Position numbers and translations under genes: made by a program. Under the pieces are notes generated by a model. That model was given only the letters and a program-made list of their open reading frames with translations, was not told the origin of the DNA and ran no database searches. This document shows, piece by piece, positions 17,598 through 27,849 of a DNA stretch of 64,000 bases; the stretch's first letter is position 1; each line of letters starts with the position of its first letter. Origin of the DNA: Amycolatopsis balhimycina FH 1894 (GTDB lineage: Bacteria > Actinomycetota > Actinomycetes > Mycobacteriales > Pseudonocardiaceae); contig NZ_KB913037.1 in assembly GCF_000384295.1 (NCBI RefSeq), positions 2,962,649-3,026,648 of the forward strand. Direction: 5' to 3'.

Positions 17598-18581
17598 TCA
17601 ACGGGTCCCGCCCTGGATGTACGGCGTGATCGCGTCGACATTCGACTTGTCCACGAAGCCGGGGCCGGTCTGCACCGGCTTGCCGCCGCCGAGGGTGTTC
17701 CCGTTCTGCGTGTACAGCTTGAGGATCACGATCGGCAGGTAGCCCTGCTCGTACTGCTGCTGGTCGACGGCGAAGAGGATGTCCCCGCTCTTGATGCCCG
17801 ACACCACCTCGTTGTTGAGGTCGAACGTGGCGACCTGGACCTTCGAGCTCGCCTCCTTCGCTGCACTGTACGCGCGCACCGCGATCTGCGAGTTCAGGGC
17901 GAGGACCGCGTCGATCGACGGGTTCGCCTGGAGCGCGCCGCGGATGCGCGCCTGGACGTCGTTCGGGTTGTTGATGTCGACCTGCAGCGTGGTCGCGTGG
18001 CTGAAGCTCTGCTTCGCACCGTCGCAGCGCTGGTTCTGGCCGATGTTCCCGGCTTCATGGATCACGCACAGCAGGTGCGCCTTGCCCGCGTCCTTCAGCC
18101 GCTGTCCCGCGCCGTGCCCGGCGAGTCCTTCGCTCTGCCCGACGTGCGCGATGGCGCCGAACGCCACGCTGGAGTCCTCGCCCGAGTTGATCGTGACGAC
18201 CGGGATGCCCGCCTTGACCGCATTCTGCACCGACGTCTGCAGTGCCTGCGGATTCGCCATCGAGACCACCAGCCCGCCGACCCTCTGGGCGACGGCGTTG
18301 TCGATCAGCTTGGCCTGGGAGATGGGGTCGCCGTCGGAGTAGTAGGTCACGCTGACGTCCAGGTCCTTCCCTGCCTGCAAGGCGCCGTTCTGCACCACGT
18401 TCCAGAACGCATCCCCCAGGCTGCCGTGCGTGACGACCGCGACCTTCAGCTTCCCACCGCTCGGACCCGGCACGTCGGCGGTCGTGCGCTGCTCCGCCCC
18501 CGGGCCGCTGCACGCGGTGAGAGCCAGGGCGGCCAACGCGACAACACCGGCCAGACGCATCTTGAACGATTGCACAGTCAC
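17598..18581 (-). CDS. sugar ABC transporter substrate-binding lipoprotein (RbsB-like)
   Basis: Exported solute-binding protein of the Peripla_BP_4/type 1 class. Signal peptide with lipobox ALTACSG (Cys about residue 24), then two Rossmann-like lobes (VAVVTHGSLGDAFWNVVQNG ... VVTINSGEDS ... AVDQQQYEQGYLPI), the usual layout for ribose- or xylose-type binding proteins. 327 residues. It is an orphan: no permease or ATPase lies nearby, so it may serve a distant transporter or signal binding. A good promoter lies about 100 bases upstream. Confidence 0.88.
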   Translation of the reverse strand: MTVQSFKMRLAGVVALAALALTACSGPGAEQRTTADVPGPSGGKLKVAVVTHGSLGDAFWNVVQNGALQAGKDLDVSVTYYSDGDPISQAKLIDNAVAQRVGGLVVSMANPQALQTSVQNAVKAGIPVVTINSGEDSSVAFGAIAHVGQSEGLAGHGAGQRLKDAGKAHLLCVIHEAGNIGQNQRCDGAKQSFSHATTLQVDINNPNDVQARIRGALQANPSIDAVLALNSQIAVRAYSAAKEASSKVQVATFDLNNEVVSGIKSGDILFAVDQQQYEQGYLPIVILKLYTQNGNTLGGGKPVQTGPGFVDKSNVDAITPYIQGGTR

Positions 18582-18682
18582 TCCTTCGGAACCATGAAAA
18601 TGTTTTTGGCGTCAGGAATCGGCCGCGCGGAATGTCGAACGTGGCAAATCAACGATCGGCGCGGTCCGCAAGGGCGCTCTAT

Positions 18683-18711
18683 CTTCTAGCCTCCGTCGCA
18701 GCCGGAGTCAA
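18683..18711 (-). promoter_or_regulatory. candidate promoter of the binding-protein gene
   Basis: Reading leftward, TTGACT (18706-18711), a 17-base spacer and TAGAAG (18683-18688). It points at the lipoprotein gene starting at 18581. The rest of 18582-19021 shows no gene I can support. Confidence 0.55.
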
Positions 18712-19021
18712 GGGATTGCACGTCCTCACCGTCCAAGGGAACGTTCCTGGCGCACCGGCCCCATCGGCGGTGCGAAATTCACAGCCCCAGGTGGGCCGCG
18801 TTCGCAATCGTGCGGCAGAATCCCGATTCCCAGGAGCTTAAGTCCACCACTTGCGACACAGCGAGCCCTCGTGATATCCAACCACCAACAATGATCAGCA
18901 AGCTGACCACAGCAAGAATAAACTGGCCGAAGCCACTGGCGTTGCTGCGCTCTCCAGACGCCAGAAGGCTCACACCCGTTCAACCCGGGCCCGCAATGTG
19001 CGAGCCGGTTACCATCTGCCG

Positions 19022-19264
19022 GTGTCGAACCCGAGCGAAGACAACACCGCGCAACTGGCGCAGGTGCTGCAGGACATCGAGCATGCCGCCGAGCAAGCCG
19101 CAGGCTGGCTGAGCGAACGAGACCGCCTCGTGGCGCAGGCCAAGGCACTCGGCGGCAGCCATCGCCAGATCGCCTCGCGTGCTGACCTGTCCCACGCCGC
19201 GGATGCAGAGCTGATCAATCAGCAGGTCACCTCGAGCGCCACGCAACTGGGTACCGGAAGCTGA
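19022..19264 (+). CDS. small helical protein with a possible HTH
   Basis: About 80 residues from GTG 19022 (VSNPSEDNTAQLAQVLQ). It is strongly helical, with the stretch KALGGSHRQIASRADLSHAAD resembling a helix-turn-helix. No ribosome site is evident, so the start is a guess. It could be an excisionase-like or small DNA-binding protein of the island; function unknown. Confidence 0.4.
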   Translation: MSNPSEDNTAQLAQVLQDIEHAAEQAAGWLSERDRLVAQAKALGGSHRQIASRADLSHAADAELINQQVTSSATQLGTGS

Positions 19265-19449
19265 TCCGATCGGCCGTGGGCTTCTACCGCCCTCAAGGGG
19301 CTTATCGTGGCGCCGCCGGTTGACCGCGCCAGAACCATATCGAGCCGCAGCTGAGCCGAGGCTAAAGCCCTGAACCCTCGCGGGAGCACCGGTGAATGCT
19401 CGTCGGTGGGAGCGTGCTGACAACCCTGCCCGGCGACGCTCGCGTTAGG

Positions 19450-19800
19450 TCAGCACAACGCTGCCGACCGTCGTAGGCCGGCGCGACACGGTCCGGAACC
19501 ACAGGCGCGCGAGTTTCGAGAAGGCCCACCCCTTCCATGGCGAAGTGCTGGACCCGGCCACGGCGATCGAGATCGAAGCACTGGCCGAGGACTTCCTCGT
19601 GGTGCGCGAACCGCTCTTCGACCGCAGATCTCCGAGTGACACGTCGACGACGGCCACGGCGACCTGCTGGACGACGGCCCCCCGCGTACTGGCTGCCTCG
19701 AATCGACGACCACCTCCGGCATGTCGACGTCCTCGACGACGTCGCCTTCCTCGCGATGGACCTCAAACGCCGCGGCGCTCCTGAGCTGAGCGGAAGTAAG
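19450..19800 (+). pseudogene. remnant of an aminoglycoside-phosphotransferase/ATPase-type protein
   Basis: Pieces of one protein appear in three successive frames: an EIEALAEDFLVVREPLF helix, then GHGDLLDDG (the HGDL catalytic loop), then DDHLRHVDVLDDVAFLAMDL. This order matches the COG2187-type phosphotransferase fused to a kinase domain. At least two frameshifts and loss of both ends make it a fossil. Confidence 0.55.
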
Positions 19801-20002
19801 CCGTGTCGTCAGCCGTCTCGCGGCGGCTCGGAGGGTCAAGTTGATTGAACCGGGCAGCGAATCGTGCAGTGACCAAGTCGGCGCCCTTGCGTTCGCGGGC
19901 CGTCTCAACGGTTGCCGCGGCGGGGCCGTCAGGAATTGGAGCCTGGGTCGTCGACGGTCACCTCGACTACACTCGGCTCTGGTTGCCAAAGAGGGGCGCG
20001 GC

Positions 20003-20743
20003 ATGGACGAGACTCAGGAGCAGTGGGTCAATGAGCAACTCCGGTCGAACCCGGAAACCTTCTACGATGCGCTCTCTTCGATCTTCTCCATCGTGCCTTC
20101 GGGAGTCCTCGACCGGTCCCACACTCTCGGAGACTTGGTGCACCAGATTTCCGCGCTCAACAACCTCGACCGCGCGTTTGTTGAGGCCGGCATCTTGGCA
20201 GTGGTCGGCGAAACCGTAAGGCTGCCAGGTGATGCCGGGAGAAAAGGCCGATCGAAGGCCATCCGGGGCTGGGGACTTCCGGAGGCCCACCTGCTGGGGG
20301 AAACCACGCAAGCTTACGCCGTCGGTGAGCTCTCACCTTCGGCAACAGAACGCGCGGAAGCCCACATCGCGCACTGCCCGGCGTGTGCGGCCGAGCTGGC
20401 GGCGGTTCTCCGGGCGCGCGAGGCGATGCGGGACTCGGCTCCGCCAGGGGTTTCCCGGGAATTCCTTGCTTCGCTGACTGGTCTTCAGCCGCCGGCGCCC
20501 GATACCGCAGACGTCGAAGGCGGAAGCCCGGATTCAGCGGCGAAGCCAGCGCTTCGCCGACTGCGTTCCTTCCTGGCAAAGCGCCCCAAGGTGCGCGAAC
20601 GCTGGAATTCCGGCGGCGAAGCCGTGGGAATCGAGACCGCGACCGATGCCTTGAACACCGTGCTCAACCGGCTCGGACCACCCCCGGAGCCGCTGGCGCA
20701 AGCGGCGGAATCACCGGTTCCCGTTCCTCAGGGGGTCTCGTGA
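20003..20743 (+). CDS. protein with an anti-sigma-type zinc finger
   Basis: 246-residue protein starting MDETQEQWVNEQLRSNPETF, with GAGGGG six bases upstream. Residues about 115-130 read EAHIAHCPACAAELA, the HxxxCxxC zinc-binding pattern of anti-sigma factors. The N-terminal ~80 residues look helical and the C-terminal region is basic, then Pro-rich. No membrane helix and no sigma-factor gene is adjacent, so this is not a normal anti-sigma arrangement. Its TGA stop overlaps the GTG of the next gene, implying joint translation. Confidence 0.65.
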   Translation: MDETQEQWVNEQLRSNPETFYDALSSIFSIVPSGVLDRSHTLGDLVHQISALNNLDRAFVEAGILAVVGETVRLPGDAGRKGRSKAIRGWGLPEAHLLGETTQAYAVGELSPSATERAEAHIAHCPACAAELAAVLRAREAMRDSAPPGVSREFLASLTGLQPPAPDTADVEGGSPDSAAKPALRRLRSFLAKRPKVRERWNSGGEAVGIETATDALNTVLNRLGPPPEPLAQAAESPVPVPQGVS

Positions 20744-21159
20744 CTGCCGCTCCGGGATCTCCGAAAGGGACGGCCTGGGAGACGCTGGCGCCGTGGGAGA
20801 AGGCCGCCGAATGGCACGCCAAGGCTCCGCACATCGCCGACGAGGTCATGGCACTCGCCCGAGAGCAGGCTTGCCACCAGCGGCAGCTCGAACTGGACCA
20901 CGCCCGTCACCAGCGGGTGCTCTCCACGCGGATTTGGATCACGCAGCTGATCACCCTTGGCCTGAGCATCGTCAACATGGTGGTCATCGCCATTCTGGCC
21001 TGGCACTCGATCGACACAGGCAACTTCGTGCCCACGTTGACGATGCTGGGCGCGGGGGCCGGCCTAACGGCGGGAACGTACGGGGTCAGCCGGTCGATCG
21101 CGGGACGAGGTCTTTCCGCGCTGGACACGAAGGAAGATCGCCAAGGAACGGGTGCTTGA
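20740..21159 (+). CDS. DUF2335-like small membrane protein
   Basis: 139 residues from GTG 20740 (GTGA overlap with the preceding stop). An N-terminal amphipathic region with MALAREQACHQRQLELDHAR leads into two C-terminal membrane helices (TQLITLGLSIVNMVVIAILA and LTMLGAGAGLTAGTYGVS). The layout and the AREQ..H..ELE stretch resemble the predicted membrane family DUF2335. Partner of the zinc-finger protein by translational coupling. Confidence 0.6.
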   Translation: MTAAPGSPKGTAWETLAPWEKAAEWHAKAPHIADEVMALAREQACHQRQLELDHARHQRVLSTRIWITQLITLGLSIVNMVVIAILAWHSIDTGNFVPTLTMLGAGAGLTAGTYGVSRSIAGRGLSALDTKEDRQGTGA

Positions 21160-21254
21160 CCGTTCCGCGTCGTGAACATGTGATCGGTTCAACCTATGAT
21201 CGCCGGACAAGGGAGACTGATGCGCCCCGGGTCTGGTGCAGGTCTCGTTGTCTG

Positions 21255-22206
<952 letters not shown>

Positions 22207-22247
22207 CGCGAGCGGAACCTCCCGCCGAGGCGTGGAACCGTCAGAAG

Positions 22248-22568
22248 TTACTTGATTTTGCGGTCGAGCTCCGCGGCGGCGAAAAACGCCGAGGCCGTCT
22301 TCAGGATCTCATTCGCCCGCCGCAACTCACGCACCTCGCGTTCCAGCTCGGCGATCCGTGCGGCATCATCGCTCGTGCGGCCGGGCGCCGTGCCGCCGTC
22401 GATCTCGGCCCGCTTGACCCACGTCCGCAACGCCTCCGGATGCACGTCCAACTGGCCCGCCACCCGGCGGATCGCCGCCATCCACTGACCCTCGGCCGCG
22501 ATTGCGTCCAACGCCATCCGCGTCGCCCGCTCACGCAGCTCGTCGCTGTACTTCTTCGGTGCCGGCAT
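22248..22568 (-). CDS. IS3-family transposase OrfA
   Basis: 106 residues from ATG 22568 (MPAPKKYSDELRERATRMAL), with GGGAGGA nine bases upstream. Contains the HTH of IS3 OrfA and a C-terminal leucine-zipper stretch (ELEREVRELRRANEILKTAS). Normally acts with OrfB through ribosomal frameshifting. Confidence 0.9.
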   Translation of the reverse strand: MPAPKKYSDELRERATRMALDAIAAEGQWMAAIRRVAGQLDVHPEALRTWVKRAEIDGGTAPGRTSDDAARIAELEREVRELRRANEILKTASAFFAAAELDRKIK

Positions 22569-22621
22569 GCTCTGCATCCTCCCTGAGATCAGAGCCTGCA
22601 CAGAACCCGGGGCGCATCAGT

Positions 22622-25233
22622 TTCGGCGGCCTCGGAAATGCCGGTATCGCCGAGGAACAGCCTCGGGACGCCGACGTCCGGCAGCACGCCGGCCGCCTCC
22701 GCGTCGGTGAGCACCACGTGCGGCCGCGCTTCGGAGAGGATGAACTCCAGCCGCCCGCTCGGATAGCGCGGATCGATCGGGAGGTACCCGGCGCCGGACT
22801 TCAAGATCCCGAGCAGGGCCACCACAAGATCGGCGGATCGAGGCAGCGCGAGCCCGACCAGGGACTCCGGCCCCGCTCCCCGCCGGCGCAATTCCCGGGC
22901 CAGCCGGTTCGCCCGTTCGTCCAGTTCCCGGTAGGTCGGCATCTCGTCACCGAAGACCACGGCGATCGCAGCGGGTGTCGCGGCGGCTTGGCGTTCGAAC
23001 AACTCGGGCAGCGACAGCTCGGGAACCTCGCGAGCGGTGTCGTTGAGCTCGGCCAGCAACAGATCCCGTTCCCCCGGGACCAAGGCGTCCACCAGGTCGA
23101 CGGATTTGCCGGGCTCGGTGACCATCTGCCGCACGACCCGCACGAATCGCTCCGCGAGCGCCTCCACGGTGCCCCGTTCGAACAGTTCGGTCGCGTACTC
23201 CAGGTGCCCGACCACGCCGCGCCCGGGCAAATCCGCCATGTTGAAGAACAAGTCGAACTTCGCGGTGCCGGTGGACGCCGGTTCCAACGTCACCCGCAGG
23301 CCGTGCAGCGCGAAATCCTGACGGACGATGTTCTGCCAGGCGAACATCACCTGGAACAGCGGTTGGTAGGCGGTCGAGCGCTCCGGATTGAGCACTCCAC
23401 CAGCCGCTCGAACGGGGCGTCCTGATGGTCGTAGGCCGCCAGAGCCTTGTCCCGGACCCGCTTCAGCAACTGCTCGAACGACGGATTCCCGGACAGATCG
23501 GCACGCAGCACCCAGGTGTTGACGAAGAAGCCCACCAGGTCGGCGAGATCTTTGTCGGTGCGACCGGCGATCGGGCTGCCGAGCGGAATGTCGTCGCCCG
23601 CGCCCAGCTGGTGGAGCAACACCGCGAGCGCGGTCTGCAACGCCATGGACACCGTTGCCCCGTGCGCCTTCGCCAGCCTTCCGACCGCCTCGACCAGGTC
23701 GGGATCGAAGGTGAACTCCACGAAATCGCCGCGGTGACCGGCCACCGACGGCCGCGGGTGATCGGTCGGCAGCTGCAGCGGCTGGGGCATCCCGGCGAGT
23801 TCGGAACGCCAGTAGGCGACCTGCTGGTTCAGCACACTCGCGGGATCGTTCTCGTCCCCGAGCAGCCGTCGTTGCCACAGCGTGTAATCCACGTACTGCA
23901 CCGGCAGCTCGGCCCATTCGGGCGCCACGCCGTTCGACCGGGCCGCGTACGCCGCCGCCAGGTCCCGAGCCAGCGGAGCCATGGACTCGCCGTCGCCGGC
24001 AATGTGGTGGATCAGCAGCAACAGGACGTGTTCCTCGACACCGGTCCGGAACAACCCGGCTCGGAGCGGGATCTCGGCCGAAAGGTCGAAGGGACGTGCG
24101 GCGGCATCCGCGAGCGCCACGGACAGGTCCGCTCGGACGACGTCGACGACCGGCACAGTCGGCCGTGCCCGGTCGGCGGGCAGCACCTCCTGGTACGGCA
24201 CACCTTCGGTGTCCTCGCCGATCACCGTCCGCAGGCTTTCGTGCCGGGCGAGGATGTCGGCGACCGCGGATTCCAGCGCGAGCACGTCGAGCGGACCGGC
24301 CAGCAGCAGGACGAACGGCAGGTTGTAGGTCGCCGACGGCCCTTCGAAACGGCCGACGAACCACAACCGGCGCTGGGCGAACGACAGGGGTGCGCGGTCC
24401 GGCCTCCGCAGCGTTCGTCGCAGCTGCGGGCGTGCCGACGCGGCCAGCGCGAGGTGCTCGACGAGTCCGACGATCGTGGGAGCGTCGAACACCGCGCGGA
24501 TCGGCACTTCGGCGCCCAAGGCCGCGCGGATCCGGCTGACCAGCCGGGTGGCCAGTAGGGAATGCCCGCCCATGGCGAAGAAGTCGTCGTCGATGCCGAC
24601 CCGGTCCACGCCGAGCACCTCGGCGAACAACGTGCAGAGCAGCTGTTCCTGTGGGTTCCGCGGCGCGCGGCCGGTCGACGCCACGGCGTAGTCGGGCACC
24701 GGCAGCGCCCGCCGGTCCAGCTTCCCGCTCGGGGTCTGGGGCACCTCGCCGATGGCGACAACGGCCGAGGGCATCATGTACTCCGGCAGCCGCTCCTGCA
24801 GGTAGCCGCGCAATGCGACGACCAGCGCGCCGATTTCCCGGGCGCCTGCCGGGTGGTTGACGAGTGTCCGCCCCGGCCGGCCGGTGGGGACGAACACACC
24901 TGAGAGCACCCGCCCCTGGACCCGCCCGCCGGGGAGGACGACGACGTCGAAGCATTCGACGTCGTCGGCGGACCAGGTCGGCACGACCTCCCAGCCGAGT
25001 CCTGCCGCCCACTCCCGCAGTTCCTGCGGATCGGTCGCCGGGCCCCCGGCGGCGGGCTCCGGGATCACCCCGGCCGCCGCGGCGGCCTCGACCTCACTGG
25101 CGAACCGGGCGTTCGGAATTCCGGTGACGCGGACCGGCCCAGCCTCGGGAGCGCCGCAGAGTTCCGCGAGCTCGGCGAGCCCGGTCACCTGCCGCCCCCA
25201 CACCAGCATCGGCAGCCCGACCAGAGACAGCAC
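22622..25233 (-). pseudogene. NRPS fragment: (N-MT end)-A-PCP-C-A(truncated)
   Basis: Middle of a nonribosomal peptide synthetase. In order: the tail of an N-methyltransferase domain (VRVTGIPNARFASEVEA), the A-domain end (RGYLQERLPEYMMPS, TPSGKLDRRALPVP), a carrier domain (DDDFFAMGGHSLLATRL, with the phosphopantetheine Ser), a condensation domain with HHIAGDG, then the first ~120 residues of another A domain (LKSGAGYLPIDPRYP). One base is missing near 23395, splitting the C-domain end (GGVLNPERSTAYQPLFQ) into another frame. The 5' end is lost at about 25240 and the 3' end at the IS3 element. Confidence 0.9.
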
Positions 25234-25280
25234 CGGTGCAGCCGGTCGCTCGCTCGCACCAGGATGAATTCTGCGGACGC

Positions 25281-25319
25281 GGGCCGGCCATCGAGATCCA
25301 CGAGTTCGATGGCCGGCCC
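25281..25319. repeat. 14-bp inverted repeat at the NRPS fragment edge
   Basis: GGGCCGGCCATCGA (25281-25294) and its exact complement (25306-25319) with an 11-base loop lie at the lost 5' end of the NRPS. May be a transposon end or a chance hairpin left by the rearrangement. Confidence 0.5.
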
Positions 25320-25391
25320 CGGGCGGGGTTCGCCGGCACGGCTTGGCTCGGCACCGTTACCGGCTCGGCGAGATTGCCCCGCACCCTCGGA

Positions 25392-25750
25392 TCACGATTC
25401 TTTGAACCGGGTGCCCCGCCGCCAGATCGCGCGCGTGTTGAGCGTGTCGCCGATGTTCGTCGTCGGGTCGCCGTCGACGAGCAGGAGGTCGGCGCGGAGC
25501 CCTCCGGCGATCCGGCCCCGGTCGACGAGCCCGAAGCGGCGGGCCGTGGTCGCGGTCGCGGCGCGCAGCGCCTGCGCGGGAGTCAGTCCGGCCGCCACGA
25601 GGTACTGCAGTTCTTGGTGCAGGCTGGCTCCGTGCGCCAGGCCGCCGAAGAACGTCTCGGCCATGGAAGCATCGGTGCCGGCCAAGACGTCCACACCCGC
25701 GTCGGCCAGTGCCCGGCCGGCTGCGCTGATTGGGCGAAGCCTTCCCAGCC
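25392..25750 (-). pseudogene. amidohydrolase C-terminal fragment
   Basis: The last ~115 residues of a metal-dependent amidohydrolase: VDVLAGTDASMAETF (metal-binding Asp), HQELQYLVAAGLTPAQALRA, and the terminal beta-sandwich GGLRADLLLVDGDPTTN. Upstream of about 25750 the frame turns to unrelated sequence, so the catalytic N-terminal half is missing. Confidence 0.75.
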
Positions 25751-25869
25751 CGCAGTCATGCGACCGCTGCTGGTACCTCGATCCAGCGTGATCCCAACTC
25801 GACGCTTTGGCCTTGGGGCCTTTGGTTTCGTTCGCGAGAACTGCAAGGGGCGCCGACCGCCGGCCCTCG

Positions 25870-26200
25870 GCGGCCGCGGCCGCCGAGGAACTCGCGCTGC
25901 TGGCGGACCGGTTCAAACGCGACCACGTCGCGGTGGAGCCTGATCGGCCACCGCGCGCCACTGGACTCCACCCACAACGACCACCTGGCCGCCATGGCCA
26001 AGGACCTGCGCCTGCCCATCGCAGACGCTGCAGGTCCGGACCGCGGTGGCGCTCCACACGCCTGGATCGAGCTCGGCGAAGTCCGCCTCGCCGGCGTCAC
26101 TTTGACCGGGACCTCCTACGTCAGCCCGACTTGCCACCCGCTCACCCCACGAGCACGGGCATCTGTCCAGGATGACCAATGGGTGCCGCCTCCGTGGTAG
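25870..26200 (+). pseudogene. unrecognised decayed coding remnant
   Basis: EELALLADRFKRDHVAVE in one frame continues as LIGHRAPLDSTHNDHLAAMA and HAWIELGEVRLAGVTLTGTS in the next, as if one base were lost near 25938. I cannot name the parent protein. Confidence 0.35.
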
Positions 26201-26237
26201 TGGAGTGCGGCACCCATTGTTCAACGTCGTTCAATGA

Positions 26238-27683
26238 TCAGGCGCGTGTCCATCGCTGGTTGACGCCGCCGTGGCAGGTCCAGATGACGAGCGTTGCCCC
26301 GTTGACGCCGTGGTCGGTCGCGTCCAGGCACTTGCCGGAGTCCGGGTTGACGATCAGGCCGTCCGGCGTGAAGCTCCACCGCTGGGCGCCGGTGTCGTTG
26401 CAGTCGTAGATCTGCACCGGGGTTCCGTCGGCGGTGGCGTTCTTGCGGACGTCCAGGCACTTCGAGCCGTAGACCGTCAGCTGGCCGTAGGGCGTTCTCG
26501 TCCAGACCTGGTTGGGGCCGCCGTGGCAGTCCCACACCGTGACGACGGTGCTGTTCTGCTGGCTGGCGGCTGGGACGTCGAGGCACCGGCCGGACTCCTG
26601 GACCTTGAGCGCGGAGCGGTAGTTGCTGTAGTTGTTGGATTCGATCAGGGAGTGAATCAGGCTCGCGCCCGGGAAGTCGGCCATGACGATGCCGTACCGG
26701 TTGGGCCAGCCGCGGCGGTTGATCTCGTTCTTCGTCAGGATGTCCATGCCTTCGAAGGCCACCGAGCAGGTGCCCAATGCGCAGTTCTCACTGGGGAACT
26801 CGGAAATGCACTGCGAGTTTCCGCTGCAGGTGTCGATGACGCCTCGGGTCATCCCGGTGAGCAGGTTGGGTGCGCCGGTCCCGGGGCTGGAGTTGCCGCT
26901 GGCGACGAAATACGGAAACGACCCGCCCGACGCGCTCAGGAAGTTGACGTACGTGGTGTCCCGCGGTCCGAATTGCGCCGTGTCCAGCTGGCCCTTGATC
27001 GCGCGCCACTTCCCGGCGAGGTCCCAGTTGGTGTTCATGCTGTAGTTGTCCTGGATCGCCAGGCTGCCCCAGGGCAATCCCATCCGGGTGCTGGACGAGA
27101 AGTCCTGCAGCACGACGATCTTGCCACGGATGTCCCCCAGTGCCGGATTGTCGCTGGTGCCCGTGTAGACCCGCGAGTACTTGTCCAGGTCGGCTTTGAC
27201 CATGGTGTCGAAACCGTCCTCCGGTCCGATTTCGTGTTTGACGCGCATCACGATCGCCTCGGTGGGGCTCGCCGCGAGGTAATTACTGGCCGTGGCGAGC
27301 ACGTCGTTCTCGAAGTCCTGTCCCTGGCTGACCACGCCGTGATAGACCTTCAGTCTGCCGTCGGCCTCGCCCAATCGGATATCCCAGGCCCGGATCCCCG
27401 CGTTCAACTGCTCGCCCAAGGTCATGGACTGGGTGAGGGCGATGTCGCCGCCGGACCGGGAAGCGCCGCTGTCGTGCGTGCCGGGCAGGGTCAGTTCACT
27501 GAGCGGCGCGCTGTCGGGCAGCCACCCCATCCAACCCTGGTTCGTCGCGCCGGTGGTGGAATCGTGCGAGTAGGCGGCAGTCGCGTCCGCGGCGGCGGCA
27601 GGCAACGCCAACGCCAGCAAGGTCGTCGACACCACTGCCGAGGTGACCCCGGCGAACATCGACATGCGAGTGAGTTTCTTCAT
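26238..27683 (-). CDS. secreted PI-PLC-like phosphodiesterase with ricin-type lectin domain
   Basis: 481-residue exported protein. ATG 27683 (MKKLTRMSMFAG) follows GAGGGGAAG and starts a signal peptide ending near ALPAAAADA; a longer N-terminal frame was rejected. The X domain of phosphatidylinositol-specific phospholipase C follows, with LPGTHDSGA and LKVYHGVV supplying the two catalytic His. The C-terminal ~130 residues form a ricin-B trefoil with NQVWTR, AQRWSF and NQRWTR (QxW repeats). Likely cleaves inositol phospholipids or related phosphodiesters at carbohydrate-bearing surfaces. Divergent from the two-component genes. Confidence 0.92.
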   Translation of the reverse strand: MKKLTRMSMFAGVTSAVVSTTLLALALPAAAADATAAYSHDSTTGATNQGWMGWLPDSAPLSELTLPGTHDSGASRSGGDIALTQSMTLGEQLNAGIRAWDIRLGEADGRLKVYHGVVSQGQDFENDVLATASNYLAASPTEAIVMRVKHEIGPEDGFDTMVKADLDKYSRVYTGTSDNPALGDIRGKIVVLQDFSSSTRMGLPWGSLAIQDNYSMNTNWDLAGKWRAIKGQLDTAQFGPRDTTYVNFLSASGGSFPYFVASGNSSPGTGAPNLLTGMTRGVIDTCSGNSQCISEFPSENCALGTCSVAFEGMDILTKNEINRRGWPNRYGIVMADFPGASLIHSLIESNNYSNYRSALKVQESGRCLDVPAASQQNSTVVTVWDCHGGPNQVWTRTPYGQLTVYGSKCLDVRKNATADGTPVQIYDCNDTGAQRWSFTPDGLIVNPDSGKCLDATDHGVNGATLVIWTCHGGVNQRWTRA

Positions 27684-27742
27684 TCCTTTTCTTCCCCTCG
27701 GGTGTTCTGGATGCGTACCGGAGAAGTCCACCAGCGTCGGAT

Positions 27743-27804
27743 GTGAGCCCGGCTACGGCGCGGCGTGAGTCCAGCAAGAACAAGGTGTGAGTCCGGTGTG
27801 ATCC
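27743..27804 (+). promoter_or_regulatory. helically phased GTGAGTCC repeat array
   Basis: GTGAGCCC at 27743, GTGAGTCC at 27765 and at 27787, and GTGATCC at 27798: steps of 22, 22 and 11 bases, all on one DNA face. An inverted copy, TCACACC, is at 27821. Eleven-base spaced direct repeats are typical of OmpR/PhoB-family response regulators, and such a gene begins 46 bases downstream. Probably controls the divergent phospholipase and the regulator itself (inference). Confidence 0.6.
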
Positions 27805-27849
27805 ACAGTTCTCACCGAATTCACACCTGGCTGTGCTGTGCTGTGCGCG

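Noticed and set aside
18998..20003. Aminoglycoside resistance gene
   Set aside because: The phosphotransferase-like sequence is split over three frames and belongs to the COG2187-type fused kinase family, not to a resistance enzyme; it is a fossil.
26271..27746. Long plus-strand frame opposite the PI-PLC gene
   Set aside because: The minus strand carries the signal peptide, catalytic His motifs and lectin repeats; the opposite frame is composition only.
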